DNA of 64,000 bases from Paenibacillus_E sp964253085. Its GTDB lineage: Bacteria > Bacillota > Bacilli > Paenibacillales > NBRC-103111. The notes beneath the pieces were generated by a model. That model was not told where the DNA came from, made no database searches, and was given only the letters and a program-made list of their open reading frames with translations. The stretch covers positions 2,542,001 to 2,606,000 of the forward strand of contig NZ_CAXUQH020000001.1 of the NCBI RefSeq assembly GCF_964253085.1, in the 5' to 3' direction. Positions 1 through 8,056 of this stretch are shown here, piece after piece; the first letter of the stretch is position 1; every line of letters starts with the position of its first letter. The position numbers were made by a program, and so were the translations under genes.

Positions 1-585
1 GAGCATCAGGAGACCTCCAAACATCATCTGAGCTGCATTGAGTGCTATAGGCGAAATATTCGGAAACCGCGGGATCACTTGTTTGGAATACAGGGTACCG
101 GATGCGTAGAAGATTTCTCCGATTAAAATGATAACCGCCCCCATCACCCATAACAAATTCGCCTTAACCGATAGACTGGGCAGCAATAAAATAATGACCC
201 CTGCGAGGCCTACCATGCAGCCATAGATTGACCTCATATTTGCCTTTTGGCGAAGAAGTATCGATTGTATCAGCAATATCATAATCGGTGCTGTGCCTGA
301 TAAGACAGCTGCAACTCCTGACTCTACATATTGCTCAGCCCAATAGAGCGCTGAGAAGGTTCCGAAAGTTAAGCCTATCCCTGTTAACAAATGCTCCTTG
401 CGCAGCAGGAGAGACGCTTTCGCTTTCTTTTTCCATACCATCCATGTAAAAAGAATCAAACCCGCTACAAAAAAACGCAGTCCCGCCGAGAAAAAAGGGG
501 GCGCTCCGGCATCCACGCCAATTTTGATACCCAAAAAGGTCGTACCAAATATCAAGCAAACTAGTACGTAGTTAACAATAATCAT
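1..585 (-). CDS. EamA/DMT-family transporter, partial (3' end off the window)
   Basis: The minus strand reads openly from an ATG at 583-585 to the left edge, giving about 195 residues. The protein is very hydrophobic. It begins MIIVNYVLVCLIFGTTFLGI and has several Gly/Ala-rich membrane helices, including GVAAVLSGTAPIMILL, as in the first EamA repeat of drug/metabolite transporters. Full-length members have about 290-310 residues, so the C-terminal third is missing only because the window ends. It is divergent from a MocR-type regulator 118 bp away, an arrangement also known for ycxC/ycxD in Bacillus subtilis. The regulator may therefore control this exporter, which is an inference. The substrate cannot be told from sequence. 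Confidence 0.85.
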   Translation of the reverse strand, partial: MIIVNYVLVCLIFGTTFLGIKIGVDAGAPPFFSAGLRFFVAGLILFTWMVWKKKAKASLLLRKEHLLTGIGLTFGTFSALYWAEQYVESGVAAVLSGTAPIMILLIQSILLRQKANMRSIYGCMVGLAGVIILLLPSLSVKANLLWVMGAVIILIGEIFYASGTLYSKQVIPRFPNISPIALNAAQMMFGGLLML

Positions 586-702
586 GCAATATCATCCCTC
601 TCTTGTTAATCATCATATAGGGGAGGGGACAGAACAGATAAGTTACCATAGAACAGATGGAGAGAATATAGTGTAAAATAAGAGTGTGGAGGTGAAGCAG
701 AC

Positions 703-2124
703 ATGAAAAAAGCTTTAACTGTGAAGGAAGATTCGAATCTTCTTTTTAAGCAGGTGTATGATTATATCCTGAATCGGATAGGCCGCGGAGAGTGGAAGGA
801 GCATGATAAGCTGCCCTCCATCCGGGTGCTGGCTGAGGAGTTGCAGGTCCATCGATTGACGGTTTTCAAGGCTTATCAGCTGTTAAAACAGGATGGTAAG
901 GTAGTTGTCAAAGATAAATCCGGCTATTATGTACATCCAAGCAGCACGATGTTGGAGCCTTTCGAGGACACAACCATAGTTACCTCAAGTTTATTGAGAA
1001 ACCATCTATCCGAAATCCATAGGATTCCGGTTGTTTACCAATTTTCTCAGGCGCTTATTGATCCGAATCTGCTGCCTAATCTTTTTTTATCCGAATATGT
1101 GAAAAAGGTGTTTGATATATACCCCAAGCTGATGGGTACCTACTCCACCGTGCAAGGAGATGAAGAGCTGCGGGAAGCTCTTGCGGACTATATGCTGCAG
1201 CGGCATCGCATTCAAGTTTCTGCGGACGAGCTGTTAATAACCTCGGGTGCTCAGCAGGCCATTGATTTGATCTCAAGAATTCTTATCCGACCTATGGATG
1301 CAGTGCTTGTGGAGCGACCTACCTACAGCGCGGCTATTGATATTTTTCGTCACCAGGGGGCGCGTCTTTTACCCATAGATATTCGTCCAGACGGCTATGA
1401 TCTTGCGCATGTAGAAGCACTAATGATGAAGTATAAGCCGCGTTTCTTCTACCTGAATCCTACTTTTCATAATCCAACGGGTTACACCGTTCCCTCTCAT
1501 CAACGAAAGCAGCTTGTGGAACTGGCTGAACGATATCGATGTCTGCTGGTAGAGGATGATGCCTTTCATGATATGTATTTTGATCAGCAGCCTCCGCCGC
1601 CAATTTTCACCTATGATACGGAAGGCTGGGTCGTGTATATTCGCAGTTTTAGTAAATATGTAGCCCCGGGTCTCCGCATCTGCGCTGTTGCCAGTAGGCG
1701 GTCCATGATGGAGCATCTGATAACAGCCAAATCACTGTCCGACAATGGAACTCCGTTGCTGAACCAAAAGATCTTTCTACATTACTTTACATCGGTGAGG
1801 TTGCAGCAGCATATTGAGAAGCTCCGAACAGCTCTGCACATCCGAAAAAATATAATGGAAGACGCATTGTCCGCCACCGGTTGGGAATGGGTCAGTCCGC
1901 AAGGCGGGTTGAACTTATGGGTGAAGCTTTCAGAGGGGGTCTCTGTAGAAGCTCTATTTGAGAAAAGTATTGGACAGTCTGTCTCCTTTGTCCCTGGGAC
2001 GATCTTCGATCCTTCAGGAGAGCAGAAGTCATGGATACGGTTGTGCTATTCTTTTGTGAATGAAGTGCAGTTGAAGGAGGGGCTGGGAAGGTTGATTGGG
2101 GTTTGGATGCTAGAGTCAAACTAA
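703..2124 (+). CDS. MocR-type PLP-dependent transcriptional regulator (GntR + aminotransferase)
   Basis: This 473-residue protein has an N-terminal winged-helix GntR domain (about residues 10-80, with LPSIRVLAEELQVHRLTVFKAYQLL, quoted as LPSIRVLAEELQVHRLTVFK). A class I aminotransferase-like domain follows (about 115-470). The PLP lysine is in the motif RSFSKYVAPGLRIC, and NPTFHNPTGYT is the conserved Asn/Pro segment. Length and domain order are normal for the MocR family. The ribosome site GGAGGTG sits 9-14 nt before the ATG. MocR proteins usually regulate neighbouring genes in response to PLP or an amino compound, and the divergent EamA exporter is the obvious candidate target. It ends 1 nt before a strong terminator hairpin. 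Confidence 0.93.
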   Translation: MKKALTVKEDSNLLFKQVYDYILNRIGRGEWKEHDKLPSIRVLAEELQVHRLTVFKAYQLLKQDGKVVVKDKSGYYVHPSSTMLEPFEDTTIVTSSLLRNHLSEIHRIPVVYQFSQALIDPNLLPNLFLSEYVKKVFDIYPKLMGTYSTVQGDEELREALADYMLQRHRIQVSADELLITSGAQQAIDLISRILIRPMDAVLVERPTYSAAIDIFRHQGARLLPIDIRPDGYDLAHVEALMMKYKPRFFYLNPTFHNPTGYTVPSHQRKQLVELAERYRCLLVEDDAFHDMYFDQQPPPPIFTYDTEGWVVYIRSFSKYVAPGLRICAVASRRSMMEHLITAKSLSDNGTPLLNQKIFLHYFTSVRLQQHIEKLRTALHIRKNIMEDALSATGWEWVSPQGGLNLWVKLSEGVSVEALFEKSIGQSVSFVPGTIFDPSGEQKSWIRLCYSFVNEVQLKEGLGRLIGVWMLESN

Positions 2125-2180
2125 AAAGGGGGCAGCTCCGAAGTCATACCCATGACTTCGGAGCTGCCCCCTTTGTTTGA
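2125..2180 (+). terminator. Strong rho-independent terminator after the MocR gene
   Basis: A perfect 23-bp inverted repeat (2125-2147 with 2152-2174) encloses a 4-nt loop and is followed by a T-rich stretch. The stem starts with AAA and ends with TTT, so it can serve both strands; the decayed minus-strand reading just to the right also ends against it. Confidence 0.9.
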
Positions 2181-2200
2181 TGTATGCACTATTTCTGTGC

Positions 2201-2346
2201 TTACAGTTGCTCCACAACAAGTGATGTAGTTGATAGAAACCGATTACCAGTAGAACCTGATATGTCTGTCCATCATACCTATACGTAATTCAGCACCGGG
2301 TGAACCAGAGACTTTGCGTGCAAAGAAATTCATCTCACCGAGCCTG
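2201..2346 (-). pseudogene. Possible decayed C-terminal fragment of an unknown gene
   Basis: On the minus strand two short readings in different frames look like pieces of one protein end: GEMNFFARKVSGSPGAELRI, then after one or more frame changes GSTGNRFLSTTSLVVEQL and a stop at 2201-2203. The stop lies just before the bidirectional terminator at 2125-2174, as expected for a real gene end. No family was recognised. The evidence is the protein-like composition and the position only, so this is a weak call. The rest of 2181-2427 shows nothing else. Confidence 0.25.
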
Positions 2347-2448
2347 TCGTTTTAATTGAAGTAACGGGCAGGATAGTTCAAAAAGAGGATTCATTTCGTT
2401 TTAGTAGAAATACCTAATATTAAAAGGTTGAATGTAGGGGGCATTGAG

Positions 2449-2982
2449 TTGAATAAAATAATTGAGGTACTTCCTCCCCCTAATTCGCCATACAACAGTG
2501 GGGATGAATTTCAATGGGGAAACTTCATTAATACAATTGGAACAAATCTTCCCTCTGATTACAAACAATTTGTTATTAATTATGGAACAGGAGGCATTGA
2601 CAGCTTTCTGTGGATATTAAATCCCTTTGTTAAGGATGAAAACATTAATTTTTTGAAAAAGAAAAAAGAATTATCTGATGCATACCTGCAATCTAAACTG
2701 AACTTCCCAATGTACTTTAAACATGAGGTTTTCCCTTCAAATTGTGGAATCTTACCATGGGGTTACACTGATAATGGTGACGAATTGTATTGGCTAACTG
2801 TCGGAGAACCTGATACATGGGAAATAATCGTCTACACGTCAAGGTCATCTGAATACTTTTCTTACCCTGTTTCGATGAGTGAGTTCTTATATCAGGTAAT
2901 AACAAAAGATTTAATTTGTGGTTCGTTTCCTGATGATTTTCCAAAAAAAGTTACTGAGTTTATTTCTATAGATATTGAATAG
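2449..2982 (+). CDS. SMI1/KNR4 (SUKH) family protein, immunity-like
   Basis: This protein of about 177 residues has the SUKH pattern: LPSDYKQFVINYGTGGIDSF near the N-terminus, then a region with ILPWGYTDNGDELYWLT and a C-terminal helix with MSEFLYQVIT. SUKH proteins are frequently immunity proteins for polymorphic or contact-dependent toxins, though many are orphans. A TTG start at 2449 is preferred over the in-frame TTG at 2428 because AGGGGG at 2436-2441 is spaced correctly from it. Neighbours include a DUF4279 gene and a broken DUF2716 gene, both small accessory families. No toxin gene is nearby. Confidence 0.8.
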   Translation: MNKIIEVLPPPNSPYNSGDEFQWGNFINTIGTNLPSDYKQFVINYGTGGIDSFLWILNPFVKDENINFLKKKKELSDAYLQSKLNFPMYFKHEVFPSNCGILPWGYTDNGDELYWLTVGEPDTWEIIVYTSRSSEYFSYPVSMSEFLYQVITKDLICGSFPDDFPKKVTEFISIDIE

Positions 2983-3062
2983 AATGGCTACGCTAACGGA
3001 TAAATTTTGTTGAGTTTTAGATACAACTACAGAAAGTCATGATTAGACTGGGGTGACTGATA

Positions 3063-3494
3063 ATGGATAAAACCACTGTCATGGCTTATTTCAGCATTTT
3101 CGGAGACAGTTTTCCTGTAAATGAAGTTACGCAATTGCTTGGTATCGAACCATCCGAATCGTATAGCATAGGTGATGTTATAGTTGGACCTAAGAATGAT
3201 AATCTGATTAGTTCAATCATCCATTATAGAAAAGAATCGTCCTGGGAACTTAGCTCAGACTATCAAGAGTCCTATGATATTAATGACCAGTTGTATTACC
3301 TCTTAGATGCACTGGAAAGTAAGGTAGTTGAACTTAACAAAATCCGGGATGAGTACAATGTATCGTTTAAGTTTATGGTGGTAATAAAAATTGAAAATAA
3401 TGAAAAACCTGCGATGTATTTACATCATAGGTTCATTAGCTTTGCCTATTCAATAAATGCAGACGTGGATTTTGACTTGTACATTTATAGTTAA
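3063..3494 (+). CDS. DUF4279 domain protein
   Basis: The 143-residue protein shows the DUF4279 features: an N-terminal strand and helix (AYFSIFGDSFPVNEVTQLLG), then IEPSESYSIGD, a central SSWELS tryptophan segment, a helix LYYLLDALESKVVELNKI, and a C-terminal beta stretch ending in VDFDLYIYS. The biochemical role of DUF4279 is not established; it often sits beside SUKH-type genes, as here. A GGGGTGA ribosome site precedes the ATG by about 5 nt. Base composition is AT-rich like its neighbours, in keeping with an accessory region. Confidence 0.75.
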   Translation: MDKTTVMAYFSIFGDSFPVNEVTQLLGIEPSESYSIGDVIVGPKNDNLISSIIHYRKESSWELSSDYQESYDINDQLYYLLDALESKVVELNKIRDEYNVSFKFMVVIKIENNEKPAMYLHHRFISFAYSINADVDFDLYIYS

Positions 3495-3613
3495 TTGATG
3501 ATTAAGCTAACGGCGAACGTTAGTTGAATCAATAAAAGCAGGAAGACAGCAGGCCATACGATCGGCTGCTTATTAGTCAAATGGATACAAATACCAGTGA
3601 TGGAGTGAAGACG

Positions 3614-4192
3614 TTGAGCGAACAAAATATCTTTACTATTGATTGTAAGGATGTCTACCTTAGAGAGTACATAATTGATGATCTGGATCAATTTCATGCT
3701 TTAACATGGCAACCTGAAATACATAAATACTTGCCGGGTTGGAACGTATCTAAAGAACAGCGGAAAGATTGGTTAATCAATTATGAAATACCTGGTAACA
3801 AACAGTTTCTAAATACCGTATTCGAAGGTGGGGACATAGGTGAACTTCGTCTTCGTTTGGGAATCATATTAAAAGAATCGGGAGAATTTATCGGTTGGTG
3901 CTGTACAGGAATTAAAGAGGAATTGCCGACACCAAACCGAGAAATTATGTTTGCAATCTCAAATGATCATAGAGGCAAAGGTTATACCACGCAAGCTACA
4001 GAAGGGTTAACCAAGTATTTATTTGAGAATACGAACGTTGAGATGCTTAATGCTATTGCTCTTATACGTAACGTACCGTCAAATAGAGTGATACAAAAAT
4101 GTGGGTTTATTTTTCAAGGCGTTATCGAGTTAGATAACGAGAGATACAATTATTACAAGCTTGGTAAAAGTGAGTGGGTAGCTAAGGTGTAG
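3614..4192 (+). CDS. GNAT family N-acetyltransferase (RimJ/RimL-like)
   Basis: The protein has the RimJ-type layout: an N-terminal segment DVYLREYIIDDLDQFHALTW, a middle sheet with EFIGWCCTGI, the acetyl-CoA loop region NDHRGKGYTTQATEGLTKYL, and a C-terminal IRNVPSNRVIQKCGF motif. This fits acetylation of a small molecule or protein N-terminus; the substrate is unknown. Two starts are possible. ATG at 3581 has no ribosome site, while TTG at 3614 has TGGAGTG at 3600-3606, so TTG is preferred and gives 192 residues. It appears monocistronic. Confidence 0.85.
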   Translation: MSEQNIFTIDCKDVYLREYIIDDLDQFHALTWQPEIHKYLPGWNVSKEQRKDWLINYEIPGNKQFLNTVFEGGDIGELRLRLGIILKESGEFIGWCCTGIKEELPTPNREIMFAISNDHRGKGYTTQATEGLTKYLFENTNVEMLNAIALIRNVPSNRVIQKCGFIFQGVIELDNERYNYYKLGKSEWVAKV

Positions 4193-4312
4193 TTTGTTTA
4201 ACTAACGGAAACGAGAGTTGAGTAAATGTTACACGATTGAAATCTTATTTTCATCTGGTATTAATCATTAAAGGTTATAATAAAAACCGACCCCCTTTAA
4301 AATATAAACTTA

Positions 4313-4373
4313 GACCCACAGCCCGTTGCTGTGGGTCTCTTTTTGTTATTAAGCTAAAGGGCAGAAGAGCGTG
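4313..4373 (+). repeat. Hairpin terminator plus dispersed CTAAAGGGCAG repeat
   Basis: A perfect 10-bp stem (4313-4322 with 4328-4337, loop CCGTT) followed by TCTTTTTG forms a terminator. Directly after it comes TTAAGCTAAAGGGCAGAAGA. The same hairpin-plus-motif arrangement recurs at 11574-11624 and, with a degenerate motif, at 43524-43570. Motif-only copies occur elsewhere. Confidence 0.75.
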
Positions 4374-4454
4374 GAAAATAGACCCATTAAAGTTGCACAA
4401 AATATGTTAGTATTGATCTGGGATTAAAATGACGAGTATATCCGAGGTGTACTA

Positions 4455-4765
4455 ATGGACAATTGGGTTCCTTTATCAAATGAACTTTATCGGCTAGTAT
4501 GGGATAAATTTTATGAACATTTCAATTTTAAACCAAGTGTTCATAGTAGTGATTGGACTTCCTTTAGTTTACCATCGCCATATATTACTTATAAATTGAC
4601 TAGTTATACGGATGACGACATAGACGATTTAGAGAGAAAGTGCGTTGCATGCCTTAAATTAGTACTGAACCTGATGAATATCTGTATGCCTTAGACTGGC
4701 AACACTAATCGTTTCAATATAATCGTAACCGTGATGGCTTCATCAATTCCCATAATAATTACCCC
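4455..4765 (+). pseudogene. DUF2716 family gene, frameshifted and interrupted
   Basis: The first 65 or so codons from ATG 4455 match the start of DUF2716 proteins (DNWVPLSNELYRLVWDKFYE, then FKPSVHSS). The frame then drifts into a nonsense tail ending at 4694. In the next frame the family's continuation appears as EPDEYLYALDWQH, followed by an in-frame TAA and then SFQYNRNRDGF. Intact members have about 150-170 residues. The gene is thus broken by at least one frameshift and one stop. The reading is from memory of the family's conserved YALDWQH segment. Confidence 0.7.
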
Positions 4766-4911
4766 CGCTAAATAAATAGACATTAGAAAATAATATCACA
4801 TTGGAGTGGACTTAAGTATTGTTTTTATAAGCTATGCTGCCAGTTACTTAAATAAAAAAAGAGGAGTTGCTGATATCTTATTATAAGAAATATATATACT
4901 GAATAAGCTTG

Positions 4912-4960
4912 AGCCCTTTAGAATAAAGGGCTTAAGATTTAGTATATATACTAAATCTTA
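4912..4960. repeat. Adjacent hairpin and 28-bp AT-rich palindrome
   Basis: The palindrome's left arm is TAAGATTTAGTATA and its right arm is the exact complement. It directly follows a 9-bp stem with a GAA loop. It could be an operator, a terminator remnant or the scar of a mobile element; nothing in the flanks decides. Confidence 0.55.
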
Positions 4961-5045
4961 TACCAAAACTTTATAGTTTAAGTGCTGATACTCTTTATAT
5001 CAATTAAGCTCTGTTAGATAATAATATTGGTATATGGATATGCTT

Positions 5046-5078
5046 AAAGGAGGGATGTAATTTTCCCTCCTTTTATAT
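5046..5078 (+). terminator. Hairpin terminator of an unidentified transcript
   Basis: A perfect 10-bp stem (5046-5055 with 5064-5073) is followed by TTTTAT. It may be the remaining end of a lost gene, or may act on the minus strand after the acetyltransferase at 5201-5716. Confidence 0.5.
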
Positions 5079-5200
5079 TCGCAATTGAAAACGATAGAGA
5101 ATCAAAATTATCTCTACAACTTGGAATTTATCAATTTGACTTTCATAATAGCATTTAAAGGCATATTACATTATCAATTGTTTTTTACTTTGTATTATGC

Positions 5201-5716
5201 TCATTTTGTTCTCTCTACAGAATACAGAAAAAATTCCATATCTATATTCCTAAAATTCTTAGTATCTTTATCAATAATATTCATACCGTTTCGAACAGCA
5301 ACTTTTTGAGAGGCTATATTTGTGTCCCTAATAATAGAATAAACCCTATTTGCATTAAGAACTGAGAAAGCGTATTCCTTGCAAGCAATTGCCGCTTCTG
5401 TTGCGTAACCTTTGTGCCAATACGCTTTTTGAAACAAAAATCCTATTTCCAAAATTTCTTTTTCTCTCCAGCCTTGCATTGTCAAGCCACATTGACCAAT
5501 CATTTCGTTTGTTTCTTTTAATACAACAGCCCAAAGTCCAAAACCATACTCTTCATATCTTTTAAGATGTCTGTTAAGCCAATTTTGTGCTTCTTCTAAG
5601 TTGAATGCACTTTCATAAGCAGCACGCATTACTTCCTCATCACACAATATTCCGCACAATTCATCATAATCGGACTGCACCATTTCTCTAATTATAAGAC
5701 GTTTTGTTTCTATCAA
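5201..5716 (-). CDS. GNAT family N-acetyltransferase
   Basis: The 171-residue protein begins IETKRLIIREMVQSDYDELC, typical of RimJ/RimL-like acetyltransferases, and continues with GFGLWAVVLKETNEMIGQCG, EIGFLFQKAYWHKGYATEAA (acetyl-CoA binding loop) and ASQKVAVRNGM. It starts with TTG behind a GGTGGGAG ribosome site. It lies just after a truncated methyltransferase on the same strand and could once have been its operon partner. The natural substrate is not identifiable. Confidence 0.87.
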   Translation of the reverse strand: MIETKRLIIREMVQSDYDELCGILCDEEVMRAAYESAFNLEEAQNWLNRHLKRYEEYGFGLWAVVLKETNEMIGQCGLTMQGWREKEILEIGFLFQKAYWHKGYATEAAIACKEYAFSVLNANRVYSIIRDTNIASQKVAVRNGMNIIDKDTKNFRNIDMEFFLYSVERTK

Positions 5717-5750
5717 AAATCTCCCACCTTTCTATTATATCAATAACCTT

Positions 5751-6125
5751 TCAAAAATTCCTTTCTTCTCGTTGTTCTATGAGTAAAAATGACCCACCAG
5801 GAATAATTATTGCTTCATATTTGTGTGGTAAAGAAAGCACCTGTAAATCCGACTCATATAAGGTTGTGTTTAATCCTCGTTCGTCACAACGTTTACGACA
5901 AGAAGCTAACATTTCGGGAGAATAGTCAACACCGTCTATTACAAGACCAGATTCCAGTAATGGAATTAATATTCTTCCAGAACCAACCATTGCTTCAAGA
6001 ATGCGTCCCTTTGTATGTTTTAACTGATCTCGATGATACTCTACATCCCCACCAAAAGAATCACCAATTTTCTTTGTGTGGTCATATACCTCTGTACATA
6101 ATGCACCATATTTACTGAAAGACAT
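5751..6125 (-). pseudogene. SAM-dependent methyltransferase, C-terminally truncated
   Basis: The 124 residues contain the N-terminal half of a class I methyltransferase: the glycine-rich SAM loop ILEAMVGSGRILIPLLESG, the acidic residue after strand 2 in GVDYSPEML, and the post-I region ALSLPHKYEAIIIPGGSF-like segment. Family members usually have about 240-250 residues, so the substrate-binding half is missing. The reading stops at 5751, only 35 nt before the next gene, which suggests a deletion. A functional short protein is unlikely but cannot be ruled out. Confidence 0.7.
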
Positions 6126-6288
6126 ATAGTTATTTCCCCTCCATATTTGGAATCTTAGAAAGGTGAGCGTATTTGAGCTGCTAGATTGTTTTTCAGGTGC
6201 TGGAGGGTCTTTTATGCAATAACTTTGAATAAATTTAATATTACAGGTAAGAATTCTAATAAATAGTAGTAGAAAGAGGTGACTAGAG

Positions 6289-6459
6289 TTGGGTGATAAA
6301 AAACGTGAGGACTCCTGGAATGACGAGCATGATCAATTATTAGCCGAAGTAGTATTATCTCATATTAGGACTGGCAGCACACAATTGGCTGCTTTTGAGG
6401 TGAGTGGAAAACCACCAATGGATGTGGATGGACTTGTTGATGAGCGGCAAAACCCATGA
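6289..6459 (+). pseudogene. RsfA-like prespore regulator, N-terminal fragment
   Basis: From a TTG start behind AAAGAGGTG, the 56-residue reading includes REDSWNDEHDQLLAEVVLSH and IRTGSTQLAAFE. This closely follows the Myb/SANT-like N-terminus of RsfA-family prespore regulators. After AAFE the family sequence is lost and the frame ends soon after. A matching C-terminal piece appears at 7129-7482, beyond a DUF6326 gene. It is therefore probably the 5' part of a broken gene. Confidence 0.6.
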
Positions 6460-6578
6460 ACCCTCAAAATGTTATATTTTAGAAAATTTTTAGAATTGCT
6501 TTCGAGGGTGTTTATACTTCTCATTTAGACTAAGGTTGTAGGCAAGAGAAACCATATAACCTTAAAGGAGAGATTAAT

Positions 6579-7010
6579 ATGAATACACAAAATAAAGCAC
6601 AAAATGCACTGGAAGACATCAAAGTCAGTTCGAAACTGAAGATTGCTACGCTGTGGGCGAGTTTTATGTTTCTCTATATTTATGTTGATTATTTCGCCTT
6701 ATATATGCCGGGCAAAATAGAAGGTATTCTGGCAGGAAAAATATTTATATTTGACATTTCATATGTCTTTCTATTGATAGCACTGATTTCGGTAACAATT
6801 CCAGCTCTTATGATTTTCCTTTCTGTTGCCCTGCCGGCAAAAGTAAGTCGCTGGGCAAATATCATTATTGCCGCGGTGTATATTCCCTATACATTGTTTA
6901 ATTTGACAGGAGAGGCTTGGGTGCACATGGTGTTTGGCGCTGTTGTAGAAGTCGCTCTTCTTTGTCTAATTATCTGGTATGCATGGAAATGGCCTTCTTC
7001 GTTACGGTAA
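6579..7010 (+). CDS. DUF6326 family four-helix membrane protein
   Basis: The 143-residue protein has about four membrane helices: IATLWASFMFLYIYVDYFAL, a second with DISYVFLLIALISV, a third around MIFLSVALPAKV and IIIAAVYIPYTLF, and a last MVFGAVVEVALLCLIIWYAW. The YVDYFALYMPG motif is typical of DUF6326. The function is unknown. An AAAGGAGAG ribosome site precedes the ATG. A second, diverged copy of its 3' end follows the stop codon. It lies between two apparent halves of an RsfA-like gene. Confidence 0.75.
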   Translation: MNTQNKAQNALEDIKVSSKLKIATLWASFMFLYIYVDYFALYMPGKIEGILAGKIFIFDISYVFLLIALISVTIPALMIFLSVALPAKVSRWANIIIAAVYIPYTLFNLTGEAWVHMVFGAVVEVALLCLIIWYAWKWPSSLR

Positions 7011-7128
7011 TTACGTTACTAATTATCTTTACTGCATGGAAGTGGCCTAGGCAGGATAGCTAGCAACGCGGGTTTCGGGCATTACTAAGAAGAATGATGA
7101 TGACATAGTCGCAACTTTTGCATATCGT

Positions 7129-7482
7129 ATGCGAAAAACTGGCTATCAAGAAAAAAATGAATATCAAACAACCCCCACCTCGGGATGGGGGAGAAGAAAT
7201 GTCTACTGGCAAGTAGTTACTATATCTAGTGTTAGTTTATCCGCGGATATTCCAGTTGAACAGTCTATTTCTTATAATGAAGCTTTGCAAAAGATCATAA
7301 GAATAGCCAATGACCAAATGCAAAAGTATGATGAGTTGCTTCAAGAAAACATTAGGCTTAGGGAAGAAAATAATGAATTAATATTACAAAAGCAACAAGC
7401 TTCCCCTGAAGTTTTAGCCCAAGAGGATCTTGATGCATTTCTTCAAATAATGAAAAGGTCAAAATGCTTAACGCATGTATAA
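7129..7482 (+). pseudogene. RsfA-like regulator, C-terminal fragment
   Basis: The reading contains an extended coiled coil (ALQKIIRIANDQMQKYDELL, then QENIRLREENNELIL) followed by EDLDAFLQIMKRSKCL. The end resembles the conserved EDYKALIxIMDRAR close of RsfA-family proteins. The first 35 or so residues look non-native, and there is no good ribosome site before the reported ATG. With the N-terminal fragment at 6289-6459 it probably represents one interrupted gene. It could alternatively be a small coiled-coil protein in its own right. Confidence 0.5.
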
Positions 7483-7537
7483 TATTCACTAAACTCCAAG
7501 GTGTAATAACACATCAAGATAAGGAGTGAATAACATC

Positions 7538-7750
7538 ATGGCTAACAACACATTAGCAGTTCCTCAAGCGAAAGCAGCAATGGATCAACTAAAGTATGAA
7601 GTCGCTCAAGAGTTAGGGATTCAGCTTCAGGCATACAATGGAAACCTCGCTACACGCGATGCTGGCTCGATTGGTGGCAACATAACTAAGCGGTTAGTAC
7701 AAATAGCAGAACAACAAGTTTCAGGTTCTACAGGAAACTTTAGATACTAA
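7538..7750 (+). CDS. Alpha/beta-type small acid-soluble spore protein
   Basis: The 70-residue protein has the SASP signature: an N-terminal helix with VPQAKAAMDQLKYEVAQELG containing the germination protease site region, and a second helix with GSIGGNITKRLVQIAEQQVS. Such proteins coat spore DNA in the forespore and are made under sigma-G. The ATG at 7538 is chosen over the GTG at 7526 because AAGGAGTG at 7521-7528 is properly spaced only from the ATG. It is followed by a terminator. Confidence 0.95.
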   Translation: MANNTLAVPQAKAAMDQLKYEVAQELGIQLQAYNGNLATRDAGSIGGNITKRLVQIAEQQVSGSTGNFRY

Positions 7751-7774
7751 TTTGATGATATTTGCAGGCAACCC

Positions 7775-7820
7775 AAAAGACTACAATCACCTATTCCTTA
7801 GGTGAGTGCAGTCTTTTTAT
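7775..7820 (+). terminator. Terminator after the SASP gene
   Basis: AAAAGACT at 7775-7782 pairs with AGTCTTTT at 7810-7817 and CACCTA pairs with TAGGTG inside, leaving a short loop; TTTTTAT follows. Confidence 0.75.
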
Positions 7821-8056
7821 TCTGTCTTAATTAATAGAGTTTCGTCAGTAAATCTTGAATCTACTTTTCATTGTTTAGAATACATGAGGATCATATTTTT
7901 GGGGTAAGCCGAAATTATTTAACGTACATTATTAAGAGTCTCCAATTCCTGTGCAGATAGATAATCACTATTCGAGTGCTTAATATTGAAACATAGGATT
8001 AAAGCCTCCTATTTCTAGCAAAACTAGAGATAACAAAACTTGGGAGGGTTTTTAAT

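Larger units (their letters stand above)
4766..5200. other. Intergenic stretch with three inverted repeats, no gene seen
   Basis: No convincing coding region lies here. It contains a 9-bp hairpin (AGCCCTTTA, 4912-4920, with TAAAGGGCT, 4924-4932), a perfect 28-bp palindrome at 4933-4960 rich in AT, and a 10-bp hairpin followed by TTTTAT at 5046-5075 (AAAGGAGGGA with TCCCTCCTTT). The last looks like a terminator without a recognisable gene before it. Confidence 0.6.

Noticed and set aside
5085..5309. Open frame of 74 codons on the plus strand
   Set aside because: It overlaps the minus-strand acetyltransferase gene and is AT-rich low-complexity sequence without a ribosome site.
5810..6118. Open frame opposite the truncated methyltransferase
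   Set aside because: Antisense to a recognisable methyltransferase reading; no own motif.
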